A DNA stretch of 64,000 nucleotides, taken from Triglochin maritima. Taxonomy: Eukaryota; Streptophyta; Magnoliopsida; Alismatales; Juncaginaceae. Made by a program: the position numbers and the translations under genes. This document shows, in pieces, positions 31,439-42,678 of this stretch; the first letter of the stretch is position 1, and every line of letters begins with the position of its first letter. The notes below the pieces were generated by a model. That model was not told the DNA's origin and ran no database searches. It saw only the letters and a program-made list of their open reading frames with translations. The stretch spans positions 27,240,501 to 27,304,500 of the forward strand of contig OY821786.1 in NCBI GenBank assembly GCA_963682175.1, given 5' to 3'.

Positions 31439-31594
31439 GTGATCATTGTTATTGAAAATGATATGCATTGGCCCAGAATGCGAATATCTTGTGATCATTG
31501 TTATTGAAAATGATATGCATTGGCCCAGAAGGCGAATATCTTGTGATCATTGTTATTGAAAATTATATGCATTGGCCCAGAAGACGAATATCTT
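31439..31594 (+). repeat. 52-bp tandem repeat, three copies
   Basis: Units start at 31439, 31491 and 31543, each containing GTGATCATTGTTATTGAAAA and ATGCATTGGCCCAGAA and differing at a few bases. It lies just upstream of Ale-type gag remains. Confidence 0.85.
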
Positions 31595-33160
31595 AATATT
31601 CATGAAATGCTACCACAAAGATTTAGAGATTATTCATTTAAAGAAGGTTATGAAATTTTATCATTAATCCCTGAAGGATTCGTATGACCGTCAAAACGAT
31701 GTGCAAATAACTAATTTAGTAAAAATGCACGTCAATCTCTAAATCAAACCCTATGGTCAGAAGACAATAGATATATGGTTTAGTAGTAAAGAAAAATATT
31801 TTATTGATCACTTTACGAATTAATGACCCAATACTCCAGTAGTAGTATGGAATCAAAAACCCAAAAGTTTTGGGTTATGCAATACTGATGATTGAAGGTC
31901 ATGAGAGTTCTTGGAAAATCACGATACCTTTTTTTATCTTTTTTTGTGTGCCAAAAGCACTCACTACAAAGTATCGTGAAAACAAGAGCATAAGCAGTGG
32001 ACTAAAAATTATACAAATAACAAGTATGAAATAAAGATGACTTCAATGAGACGAAACATGCCTAGAAGCGCCTAAATAAATCATCTCTCATCCAATATGT
32101 TCAAAAATCCAGTATAGTGTCTGATATAATTTAGACACGGTTTATTATCATGCATATCTCTGCCAATATTGTTTATACCAATATCATATTATAAATATTT
32201 ACTTACTTTACTTGTACAATAATGAATAGATTGTTTCCCTCCTGCGATTTAAAGCTCCTGAAGGGCTAAGTTTTATTGTCCAATCCAATAATCATATATA
32301 TAATGTACATTTACTGGCATTAGGGGGAGAAACTAGAAGCTTAAAGAATGTCCAGAAAATGTACTATATTGAACCTGAAGTTCATAAGAGAATATACGTA
32401 CAAGTATGATTGAACCTGAAGTTCATAAAATCATTATCTTGAAATATCTAGCAAGTAATTGTCATACGTATTTATTGATCACAAATGAGTGATTAAGTCT
32501 TGTATTACTTGAAATAATACACATAACATAAAGTGGAGATCTCCAGATGATAAAATATATTTGAGCTCAACCAACGCCAGAGCGTGGACTAGAAAATATA
32601 TTATTTGTGGAAATAAAAAAATAAAAGTTAGTTACTCATTACACCTCCTGAAGAGGTTATTCATGAAGAATATATAAACCTGGTAAAATAAATGCACCCG
32701 CTAAACAAAAGAAATTCCGGGGATACAGAACGGTCAAATCCTAAAATTTTAGGAAACGACGGGGATTTGATTATTTTGACATAAAACTTTTAATCAACTA
32801 TATATGTTGATACAAGTGATATTAAATAAATATTAAAATTATTGTCGACAATTCATTCGCCTTCTTAATAGCATATTATCTCAAGAGAAAAATTGGATGC
32901 AAAAGCTATGATATTATAAGAATGCCAGAAGCATTGGTATTTGATATAAATAAAAGAAGGCGAACAATGTAGAATAAACTCGCTGAATAAATATATTATT
33001 TGGACCTGTAGTCCTGATTTCTGAAACTATATCCTTGAAGGATACAAATAGCAATCACAATAACAATGTGATACATTATAAAGCGAGAAGTATTATAAGG
33101 GTATTCGCAGGACCCAACATCCATCGTGATGTTACTCTTTCTCTCGTAATATTGATAATA
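31595..33160 (+). pseudogene. Ale-type Ty1-copia gag/pol remains
   Basis: Short in-frame stretches resemble Ale-type proteins: LPQRFRDYSFKEGYEILSL (gag helix 'QQYRERGFTKYSELIS') near 31605-31670; the gag basic tail near 31915; and, near 32315-32720, KECPENVLY, IEPEVHKIIILKYLA and KINAPAKQKK, like the integrase C-terminal region 'KECQEINW...EVQKIIHLQ...NAPAR'. Stops are frequent and no ORF survives. The assignment rests on motif order, not on long similarity. Confidence 0.5.
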
Positions 33161-33164
33161 CGTT

Positions 33165-33453
33165 CGGATTTTGTGCATTGAGTCGTGTGCTAGGTTAAAT
33201 AATGCATCTATGTTCGGATTTTGTGGGTGTATCCCTCAGGACACAACACTCCTCCTCCTTGGCGACAAGGAGGTTTAACGACTTGTTGCACATGCTAAGT
33301 GCAACTATGATTCCTACGAAAGTGAGTTAGGATTTTCGTGTTTTACGTATGCTTTTTCCTTTCTTTCATTTTTCCCTTTCTTTGTTTTGCTCGGGACTAG
33401 TAAAAGTCAGGTGTGGGGTTATTTGATTGACATCATATCATGCATATATTTGC
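33165..33453 (+). repeat. 3' end fragment of an E-like element
   Basis: It matches the last 230 bp of E's internal region, including the three hairpins (33254-33342; first loop GCGA), a damaged purine tract (GGTGTGGGGTTATT) and the first 27 bp of an LTR (TGATTGACATCATATCATGC). It then switches within a few bases to Sirevirus gag: a chimeric junction, not a target-site insertion. Confidence 0.75.
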
Positions 33454-34690
33454 AAATCGGTGAGAACATAAGAGAAATGAACACTCGCTTCACTGATATC
33501 ACTAACTCTCTATGTGTTCTTGGAAGAAAACTCAAGGAAGGGGAGATGACAAGGAAGTTTCATTGGTCGCTAAGCAATGATTGGGAAGACAATGTGGTTG
33601 CAATTGAAGAAGCACATGACCTATCCCAACTAAAGATGGAGGAATTAATTGGAAATCTCATGACTTATGAACTCCAATTGAGTCATTGAAAGGAGAAGGA
33701 AGCGTCCAAGAATCCAACCTTGGCATTACATGCAAAATCCAACAAACCAAGGAGAAGAGAATGAGGACATTGAGGTCCTTGCACAAGACTTCTTCAAATT
33801 CCTCAAGAAAGATAAGGGAGAAATGAGAGAAAGAAGAGGAAGAAGAAGTGAGAAGAGAGAAAAAGAAAAGGAGAAGGAGGAGAGTGAAAATGAGAGAAGA
33901 GAAAGGGAGAAGAAAATTGAGAGAAGAAGAGAAAAGGAGAAGAGCAAGAGAAGAGAAAGGAAGGAGGAAGCTCACAAAGCCACTTGGGATGACTCTTCAT
34001 CACCATCATCATCATCATCCTCCTTGCAAAGTAGAAGAGAAGTTGCTCACTCATGCTTCATGGCTATTGATGATGAACAAAGTGAGGTAGACTCCAACTC
34101 TTGCTCTACTAGGTCAATTTCATGCTCAAACTAAATCATATTCTAGTGATAGCTCATGTTCTAAACAAGAATTGTATACACATGATGAGCTTGAAAATGC
34201 ATTTCATGGTTTAGTTAAACAATATGAGATCATTTGTGAAAAGAACAAAAATGCTAGAAAGTTGATAAATGATCTCCAAAGCCAAATTGAAATGATCATG
34301 AATGAGAAAATGAGGTGATTGCTAAACATGAAAAACAAGCATTAAAAATTAGTAGTCTAAATACAACACCCATTGATGATGAACAACTAGATCTTAAGGC
34401 ATCAAATGCTCAACTTAGAAAAGATCTAGAAAAGTTCACAAAAGGAACAAAAAACTTGACGTGCTTTTAGGTAGTCAAGACATTCTTAGATAAACATGGT
34501 TTAGGATACAATGCTTCATATGTTAAAAACCATGTAGTTCATACTATTTTGAATGGAAAGTATTTAATTGCAAAGCGTAGTTCTTCAAGTGTGTGGGCTC
34601 CTAAAACAAAAATGGTTTGGATCCCAAAAGCTAATGTTCAAGGACCCAAAGTTGTTTGGGTATCTAAATCTACACTTGTAGGTACTTAGA
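33454..34690 (+). pseudogene. Gag of Sirevirus-type copia C2 (internally deleted element)
   Basis: Plus-strand copy of the C1 gag without its N-terminus: QIGENIREMNTRFTDITNSL, MTRKFHWSLSNDWEDNVVAI, MEELIGNLMTYELQ, then a stop/frameshift near 33690 into NEDIEVLAQDFFKFLKKDK and a long Glu/Arg/Lys tract, KATWDDSSSPSSSSSS, and a damaged tail with HDELENAFHGLVKQYEI and VWAPKTKMVWIPKAN. No protease, integrase or RT follows; purine tracts and the 3' LTR come directly. The element is deleted for pol. Confidence 0.75.
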
Positions 34691-35353
34691 GATGGGAGAT
34701 CGGTAGTGACCGACCAAGCATGAAGAGTCAAATTCAAAGGCGGTTGCACTATCGAATGGAGGATGGAACCAACCTTGAGGAATGACGATTGGTAAAAAAA
34801 TATCCTCTTAAGCTTAATGAATTGGTTCCAATATGCAATTTTGTATGCTAAATTGTCATATCTTTTATCACATTCATTGATCAATTAGGATGAGCTCAAA
34901 TGTAATTCATTAAGGGGAAGAAAAAGGAAAATATTGCCTATTTGATATCATTCATTGTATATCTTATAAATTTGGGAGAAAAACACATCCCTTGCTTAAA
35001 TTGTCAAATATTCAAATGGATGTCAAAAGGGGATAAAACATCACATGCTTACATGTTAATATTAATTTGATGTTTAAAAGGGAGAATAAAATTGAACTTA
35101 ATTGTCATATCCTATGCATATTGATAGGGGGAGCTTAATAAAAATATTTATCTTGAAAGAGTAATGAAGTGCAAAATTAAGAGGGAGAAACTTCATTACA
35201 AGAACTTTGGGGAAGAAAATAAATTCAATGAAAATCTTATTTTTGATGGATGTCAAAGGGGGAGAGAATATTAGGGGTAACTTGAAATTTGCTTAAAAAT
35301 TGAACAAAAACTAGGCACATCCATAGGGGGAGCATTATATATGCATAGTATAC
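34691..35353 (+). other. Multiple purine tracts of C2
   Basis: No gene. At least seven purine-rich blocks, for example AAGGGGAAG, AAAAGGGGATAA, AAAGGGAGAATAA, ATAGGGGGAGC, AGAGGGAGAAAC, AAAGGGGGAGAGAA and ATAGGGGGAGC. The last block (AAAAAGGAGGGGAC) lies beyond the inserted solo LTR at 36544-36557, directly before the C2 LTR. Repeated purine tracts here are a Sirevirus hallmark. Confidence 0.7.
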
Positions 35354-36497
35354 TGATGAGAATTTTATTTATACCGCAAGTGCACGGCGTCAATGAAAAC
35401 GTGGCAAGTATGGGTCGAACACAAGGAGGGAGAGATATTGTTATTTTTGTGATTTTTTCGATTAAGGAAAGAAAGAAAGAAAGAGAAATAAGGTTGGTTT
35501 GAGATTTTTGGATTTTTAATTTCCAAAGCAAGAACAACAAGAAACAAATTAAGAATAAAGCAAATATGGATGAGAGTCCAGCGGGTGGAGGTTTAGATAT
35601 CGGGTTTTGATTAGAGAATTCTGAAACTTATAATAAATCACATTAGTTATAAAGCATTACATGATAAATGACTCAACATAAACTCAAGTAATCAAAATAT
35701 ACTAACACGAAATTAAAATAATATCGTAATTCTTCTTCTCATCACCCTAAATCCGTCACCCCCACCCTTTGGAGAGAGTTAGAAACTCATGGATGGAGGG
35801 AAGGAGAAGGGGTCCTAGAGAAACTACAAAAGAAAACTAAAAATACAAAATAAAAGAACAGAATTTTATTGCTAAAAAGGAGAGGAGCCCCTTTCAATAC
35901 ATGATTCGGCCTTATTTATAGCCTCAACCGGGGATCCTAATACAGCATTTGTAAAAATTTGCGCGCACGGATCAACTTTTGTGCGGCGGAATCTCCACAT
36001 TTTGTACTTGAGGTGCGGCTGAATCGCCACCTTTTTTGCTTGGAATCGATCCGGATTTTTCCTGTGTTTATGGTATGTTTTAGCTGTCCTTTGCGCGTCC
36101 GAATTAATTATTGCATATATTTGGAGATCCGAGTTAATTTCTTCATACATTTGGAGATCCAAATTGATTTTTCTTTAGAACTTCTCCAAAATAATCTTTT
36201 GGTACTCGTAATTTGCAGTCGGGTCCCCGGCTTTTGCAATTAAGTCCCTGACCTTTTTGTAATTAGGTCTTTGAATGCTTTTATGCTTGGATGGACTTCA
36301 ATTTGAATCCCGATAATCTTGAACTTGGTCTTTATGATAGAAATGAGTCTCTTGCACGCGTTTATGCTTGGGATATGGGTAATTTGCATTCAGGTCCCTG
36401 TATTCTGTAAATAAGACTAAACACATACCTTAGTAGCATTTATTGATATAAAGTTAATCTAAATGAACGACATATGATGCAATGTATGAATGCATCA
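35354..36497 (-). mobile_element. Solo LTR of the A family inside C2
   Basis: 1144 bp, TGATGAGAATTTT...GAATGCATCA, matching the A LTRs. Flanked by TATAC (35349-35353) and TGTAC (36498-36502), a 5-bp duplication with one change. Palindrome pair at 35981-36030, centres 32 bp apart. GGTCC-type sites at 36202, 36223, 36244 and 36267. Confidence 0.85.
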
Positions 36498-36557
36498 TGT
36501 ACACATAGAAATTTCAAGTATTAATATATAAGTTGTCATCATCAAAAAGGAGGGGAC

Positions 36558-38079
36558 TGCTGGCTTTTTTACCTCAATCCATGTTTTGATGATTTCCCCA
36601 ACCTAATCTTAATAACAATTCAAAGTAGAGTAGCATACATTATGCATAACATATATATAGCCTTGTGCTAACTTCTACAGGTGATCAAGACTCGAGGAAG
36701 AAAGGAATTCAAGTCGAGACATGTAATCAAGCTTTTGAAGACATGTAATTTTACTTTCAATTGAGTCTTAGGAACTTTGTGTACTTGAGCATACAAGAGT
36801 TAAAAACTACTCACACACACACTAGGTTCCTTATAGAAGTCACACACAAAATCTCAGATCATTCGGACTTCAATAGGTCACCCAAACATAGACCGGAAAA
36901 CACTTAAAACCAAACCTGAACTGCCTATGCAAATTTTGTCGACCGAACCACCATTTGACTGAATGATCATTTAACCAATAGTATTTTAAACAGCCCAACC
37001 GGTCAACCATGACCATTTCGATCGACCATCTACACGTGTCTTTTGACCGTTAGACTTGTCGTATTATACCAACAGTCGTATTCAAATTATTATCCCTACC
37101 CCAAGAATACAAGTAAGCACTGGTCGACCGTGGACCTAATTTCGGTCGACTGACCTTAAACGTTTTGACAAACCCAGTGCTCCTGTTATTTTTGGTCGAC
37201 CAACCCAACCATTTTGATCGACTGAACCTAAACATTTTTGACAACCCCATAGAGCATGTTAGTTTTTTCGGTCGACCGAACCAACCATTTAGTTTGACCG
37301 TTAACTTAAGAGAACTTAAGTTATAGCCTGTTTTCGTTTGACCGTTCCCTGCTCGGTCGACCATTGAATTTATGGACTTTCCTGGACTTCATTCCGGACG
37401 ACCTCTGGTCGACCGTTAAACCCTTTTCGGTCGACCGAATTTACCCAAAACTGTAACCTGCACTTTTCTATTTTTGTGTATCTTACACAAACAACTTCTA
37501 ATTATATGACAACGGCTATACCTCTCTTAGAGCTTATAAATAGATGTTAACAAGACACAATTTGATAGGTCTTCCACTCCAAATTGGCATACACATCTAA
37601 GAGAAACTCCCAAGCTTTCAATTCCCCAATCCTACTCTCCAAGCCAAACGTTCAACACTTTAGATCAATTCCCAATCATACTCTAAGTGTGCTCATGTTA
37701 GAGAGTGATTGTTCAACTCAATACTTGTTTGTCAACAAGCAAGGACTTCGGTGAAAGCCCGAAGTGTTCCCTCTCAGATTGTGAGAGGAAGGAATCAAGC
37801 TAGCGAGGATTGTTCACGGAGCTTGCTGTGTAAAGGCTTAATCTCGGCCCGAACGAGATTGATAGTGAAGACATAGGCAGAGCTCGCAGAGTCGAGTGGA
37901 GCTTGCAAGAGAGGAAGTAGGCGGGATGCCGAACCTCTATAAAAATCCCTGGGTCACTTTGTGTGGTTTGTGTTTCTCTACTTGTTTGTTTTTATTATTT
38001 TCGCTGCATCTTTGATTGTTTAAGCAAGTAGAGATTAACTTAAAAAGTGATTAGAATTAGGGTCATACACGATCCTACA
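36558..38079 (+). repeat. 3' LTR of Sirevirus-type C2
   Basis: 1522 bp from TGCTGGCTTTTTTACC to CACGATCCTACA, following the purine tract and TTGTCATCATCAAAAAGG, as expected for Sireviruses. TATA box CTTATAAATAG near 37543. Between about 36935 and 37440 it carries five to seven pairs of GGTCGACC-like palindromes 19-22 bp apart (for example centres 37125.5/37147.5, 37197.5/37219.5, 37410.5/37432.5). Confidence 0.82.
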
Positions 38080-38777
38080 TATTTCTCTAATTTGATAATG
38101 AGAAAAGCCAAAATCACTATTGTACATGGTCGTACGAGATTAGTAGAAAGCTCCAAAAGAGTCATATCTTCTGTTACATATGGAATTATCTTGGCTTTAA
38201 ATGATGCATTTTATTTGTTAGGTCTCAAAAACTTATTGAGTTTCAAAGCACCAGAATGGCTTCTATTGAGACTACAATTGAAGTAAAGAAGAATTTTTTT
38301 ATAATTACTACAATTATGTCAAGTAGGAAAAATGCTCTTGAGAAAATTACTTGACTTTTGAACGATGTGTCGTGGCACACATAGTGACTTGGTCAAAAGA
38401 CTTGCACTGGTGAATCAAATGAATATTGATTCTAATAGTATGATTGATTGGGTCAATGATGATTAAATATGATGACAAATGTTGTTGAAATTTCATATGA
38501 CCAAGAATTAGAAGATTTGTCAACTAAGTGAGTATCCATGAGCTCTATCTTACGTGGGATGTGATATCCTTTGTTATGCATTGCTTGTGATTAAAATTCA
38601 TAAGCATAAGTTATTGAAAAATTACAATATATATCCTTGTATTTTGGATCATGTGCCCAAGCACACGTTACAAAGCATCGTGAAAGAAAAGAGCCTACAA
38701 AATGGAAATAAATTGTGCAATTACGAAGTAATATGAGATTTGAATAACTCTCAAATGAGTTAACTTGCGATACCAGC
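38080..38777 (+). pseudogene. Ale-type copia protease/gag remains
   Basis: An open stretch beginning near 38090 reads KAKITIVHGRTRLVESSKRV, then SSVTYGIILALNDAF and NLLSFK, like the protease region of Ale-type elements ('INDALFSS...RNLLSFKDI'). Near 38640-38735 HVPKHTLQSIVKEKSLQN resembles the gag tail after the zinc knuckle ('TPKHLVDLYQASLKEKG'). That order does not fit one intact element, so at least two fragments are joined. Confidence 0.5.
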
Positions 38778-39892
38778 TGATTAGTAGCATATCATGTATC
38801 ATATTCATGCTATATATCCTTAATTTTAGTACAATATTGTGCTACTCGAGTGTTTGTTGTTATATTTCAGGTATTAGGTAATAAAGAAGAGAAGGGAAGA
38901 TAAAAGGACTGAAACATAAGAAGGAATGACTTAAATGAAGCCAAATGGACCTCTCTGTCATGCACAAGGACCCATATGCAAGAGCGATGGACCTAGACAT
39001 AAGCCCAGAGGGACCAAATAGCAAACTAAGAAACTCCACACCATCATGACGAGTATTTTGGCAATTAGACTCAAGCGCAGACTCAAATGGCTGACCAAGG
39101 CACACCCCACGTGCATAATTGAAGAGATTAAGTAGAGGAACGAAAATGAGTCGCATCTGACCAACTTGGATCAAATGTCTTTTTTCCTTAATACAATTGT
39201 TAGCCTAATAAGTAGAGAGTAGATCCACCCCATTTGGGGTGGAGGTGATGTAGATTATGTGATAATGATGTGTTCTTTTATTTGTGTCATTTCATGTGCT
39301 TAATGTAGATCTATACTTGTAGCATGCTTAAACTTGTATTAGATGGGTTAATGTCGACACTAGGTATTTATCTCATGCTAGCTTTAGAGTTTATCTTGTT
39401 GCTTGTGATTGTTTGACGGAGATTGCTTGTTATGTAGGGATCCATGTTTGGTGCACATTCACATGAATGATTTAGGTTGTATATAGGATGGATTGATGCT
39501 CTAATGGTCACACTAGGTACTTATTGCATGTTTGACAATCTGAAATCAACCTCAACTTTATGTGAGATATGCACGTTCATGGTTTGCCATGTAGTTTTGT
39601 GTATCCTACACCTAGATTCTACACTAGCTTCTACTTGTATGCCACACAATCTACACTTGTGCCTAATTGAAATGAAGACCCATACACACACATACCTACA
39701 CACCTCCACTCCATGGGGGTTTAGTTTATTTGTTAATTCATTCATAGTTAATGTAATCAAACTTATTCTCTCCTTATTTTTCACTTTAATTCTGAAGAAC
39801 CAGAGTTGACACACCTCCCTATGGACTCGACCCATACTTGCCACATCTTCACCGACGTCATGCACTTGCGGTTATTATAACTGAATCAATCA
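38778..39892 (+). repeat. 5' LTR of Athila-like element F
   Basis: 1115 bp, TGATTAGTAGCATATC...CTGAATCAATCA, related to the solo LTR at 41106-42673. U3 has six GGACC/GGACT/TGACT units starting at 38906, 38927, 38947, 38968, 38989 and 39011, that is 20-22-bp steps. The E-like palindrome pair is not clear here. Confidence 0.8.
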
Positions 39893-39898
39893 AGTTTT

Positions 39899-39915
39899 TG
39901 ACGTCGTTGCAGGGG
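39899..39915 (+). other. Degenerate tRNA-Asp primer-binding site of F
   Basis: TGACGTCGTTGCAGGGG, three differences from the tRNA-Asp complement, at the expected six-base distance from the LTR. This fits an old copy. Confidence 0.75.
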
Positions 39916-41039
39916 AGGTGCTCTATCCAGACTCTGGTTTGGACGATTCGAGTGGATTTGATATTTTGTTTTAGTTGTGGTTTATTTCATGACGTTTGAA
40001 GTGCATTAGGGAAGACGCAGTACAAAGTTTGGATCATTTGAAGCTACCAAGACTGTTAGGTAGCTGTTTGAGACCGTTGGTTGGCGGCCTAGTGAGCTCC
40101 TTTGTCCTCAAATTTTCTTTTGGTTGTTGGTAATGATACAGTAGCTGTCTGGGAGCTCAATTTGTCATGTCTGGACCTGTAGATTGCTCCCAGGTCAAAC
40201 AATAAATCAACCAATCCCCTTTTAATCAACTTGGACCTTAAAGCTCAAAGCAAAAGATTAGACTGATTGTCATCTGGGTCATACATCATTTGTAGACATT
40301 GCACGCACGCGTCTTTTCTTTTCTTTACATTCTTGTTGTCGATTGTGGCGTGAGGTACGCGCACCCATTCTATCATTCATGAATGGTTAAAGCATGCATG
40401 AGTTAGTAAGGTGCATCGGTACAAGTTTGAGGTGAGCATTTGGTTGGAGAGTTGATTGCTAGATTAAGACTCAAAATGCTACTAAAGAGGGGTTGTCCCA
40501 TACAAGATAAGGTGGGAATTTCATTACCCATCCCTTAGCCCCACAAACCACACTCAACTAAAGGCTTAATCTAAAATCAGGTCGACATTAGCCACTAGGA
40601 CTCGGGTGCATTAGGAGAGTATCCGATCACGATCGTCATAATCTGATCGGCGTCGCCCACTATATCGATAGTAGGAGAGACGAGATCTCGAGATTTTGGC
40701 TCACTTGCTGGCTCTGTGGTCTTTGTCGTAGGGAGGTGAGACATGTTGAGGCCATGTGACCTCACAGTTAGTCGTCGTCTAGTTGTAAGGACCTATAGTG
40801 ACCTTAAGCTGCTTGAGCCGTGTTTGCTAGATTAGGCTTCTACCCTTGCCCACTATCCACGCTAGTTCTAGGGATTCTTCCATTCTCATCTGAGTCTTCT
40901 CCTCCTCTATATTCTACAAGTAGTCTCCTCCTCTGATTACACCTTCTGTGTGTGGTTTTAGAGTCGAGTTGAGCGTTTTATGCGAGGTTGGGCTAGTTCT
41001 GGTGAGAGCGCTCGACTTGAGAGAGTGCATTTTTCTGAG
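39916..41039 (+). other. Leader of element F
   Basis: No gene. Same layout as the E leader: a decayed palindrome region near 40046-40090 (ACCGTTGGTTGGCGGC), a donor-like TGAG|GTACGC with intron start at 40355 (440 nt after the PBS), and GATAAGGTGGGAATTTCATTACC near 40510. Confidence 0.7.
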
Positions 41040-41105
41040 ATGGATGGGCTAGGTGAACGCCCATCTCCGCCTCGTACTCCTTTGGAGAATGAGGCCGAGT
41101 CATCT
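41040..41105 (+). pseudogene. Gag N-terminus of F, cut by a solo LTR
   Basis: MDGLGERPSPPRTPLENEAE matches the E gag N-terminus (MEDLGDRPSPPRAPLEQEAE). The solo LTR splits the reading frame after this point; gag resumes at 42679. Confidence 0.75.
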
Positions 41106-42673
41106 TGAAGTAAATCAGTTAAAATAACCGCAAGTGCACGACTGCATTGAAGCGGTGGCAAGTATGGGTCGTACCACAGGGAGCGCATGTGAGTCGGATT
41201 GACGATACTCGAGTGGGGGAGAAGAAAAGAGAGATGTGATCGAAACTACACTACAATGCAAAAGAAATCGGAAAATACGCAATAAAACTAAACCCCTCGA
41301 GGGGGTTGAGAAAGAATGTGAATACGAAAATGTGTGTTGTGTGTGTATTCAAATGTGCTCACCAAAACATGTCATACATGAAATCCATAAAACTCAATTT
41401 CAACTTTGCCTCCACATGAAATAAGATAAAACCTTATCATTAAAACATACAAGACAATAATTGAAATGAAGCTAATATGTTCACATGCAAAATGACTCAA
41501 ATCCAACTATGTCTCCACATAGAATAAGATTTATCACAATCATTAAAACATACAAGACATTAATTTAGATAAACCAACATGAGCACATGCATGCACATCT
41601 CTTGTTCCCTTCTTCCACTTCATCATTATCCTAACCTCATCATTTTCCATAAAATAGGCTTACTAATCTAAGTATGTGCTAAGCTTCATTCAAGAGCATT
41701 AGCACATCAAAGATAATAGTAAAATCTCATTAGATGGTTATGGAAATCATGTAAGGCTCGGAGAATTAAGATTAAAACACACACTAATCCATCACATGAT
41801 CAAATCCCCTCTTCTCCACCCCCCCCCCCCCCCCCCATGGGGATGGACTATTCTCTACTAATCTTTACACTAAAGAAAGCATAAAAATAACATGAACCCA
41901 TAAGGGAAAAGGAAGAAGACTACAAACATCAAACACAAAGGAAATTGCATAAAATGGAAAACATGAACATAAAGAACAAGAACTAAAGTAGATTAAGAAA
42001 TAAAAATACAAGGTTTTCTCCTCTCCAACCCTCTTATTATACTACTAAAATAGGAAACTCAAACCTACTCTAATGGGGAAAGGAGGAAGAAGAGGTGGAG
42101 ATGAGGGATTACAATGGTATATATAGACTAATACATGGTTAGGATTAATCTGGGAATAATTAGACGGCTCTAAATCACATCTGATAGTCCAAGAATTCTC
42201 TGACCCGACAACCCAAACTGCAACCAAAATTGGAGACCATTTGGACCATCGTGATCCTCCAGTGGCGGATCAAATGCATCCGATCGTGCTGAAATTTTGT
42301 ATCCTACTTTATGGCTTTGTATGGCACATGGGGTGAAGTCCTAGTCTGCAGGCTCGAATCACTTTAAGTTTAATTGGCAAAATACTGATCTGATTCAAGT
42401 CATGTGTCACCATATTTTGCACTTCACAATCAGGTCCCTCCGGGTGTTTCACTTGGGTCCTTCCTGATTTGCGATGCAGTCATTGTGCATTACAAATAGG
42501 TCCAGAACCTTCCAAATCAGTTCATACTTGTTACATTTAGGTCATTTTTGCTCCATTCCTCTTCTTTATTACCTAATTCCTGAAATACTACCAACAACAA
42601 CTCGAGTAGCACAATATTGGGGTAAAATAAAGGATATATAGCATGAATATGACACATGATATGCTACTAATCA
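41106..42673 (-). mobile_element. Solo LTR of the F family inside F gag
   Basis: 1568 bp with TG...CA ends and the same sense start (TGATTAGTAGCATATCATG) as the F LTR. Flanks CATCT (41101-41105) and CGCCT (42674-42678) would be a duplication with two transitions. It contains a 19-base C run near 41818. GGTCC-like sites at 42433, 42456, 42479 and 42499 echo the 21-23-bp array; there is one weak palindrome near 42250. Confidence 0.75.
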
Positions 42674-42678
42674 CGCCT

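Noticed and set aside
41818..41836. C run (and G/C runs near 24100 and 52530) as a regulatory G-quadruplex
   Set aside because: Single homopolymer runs without multiple G tracts; they may be slippage or sequencing artefacts.
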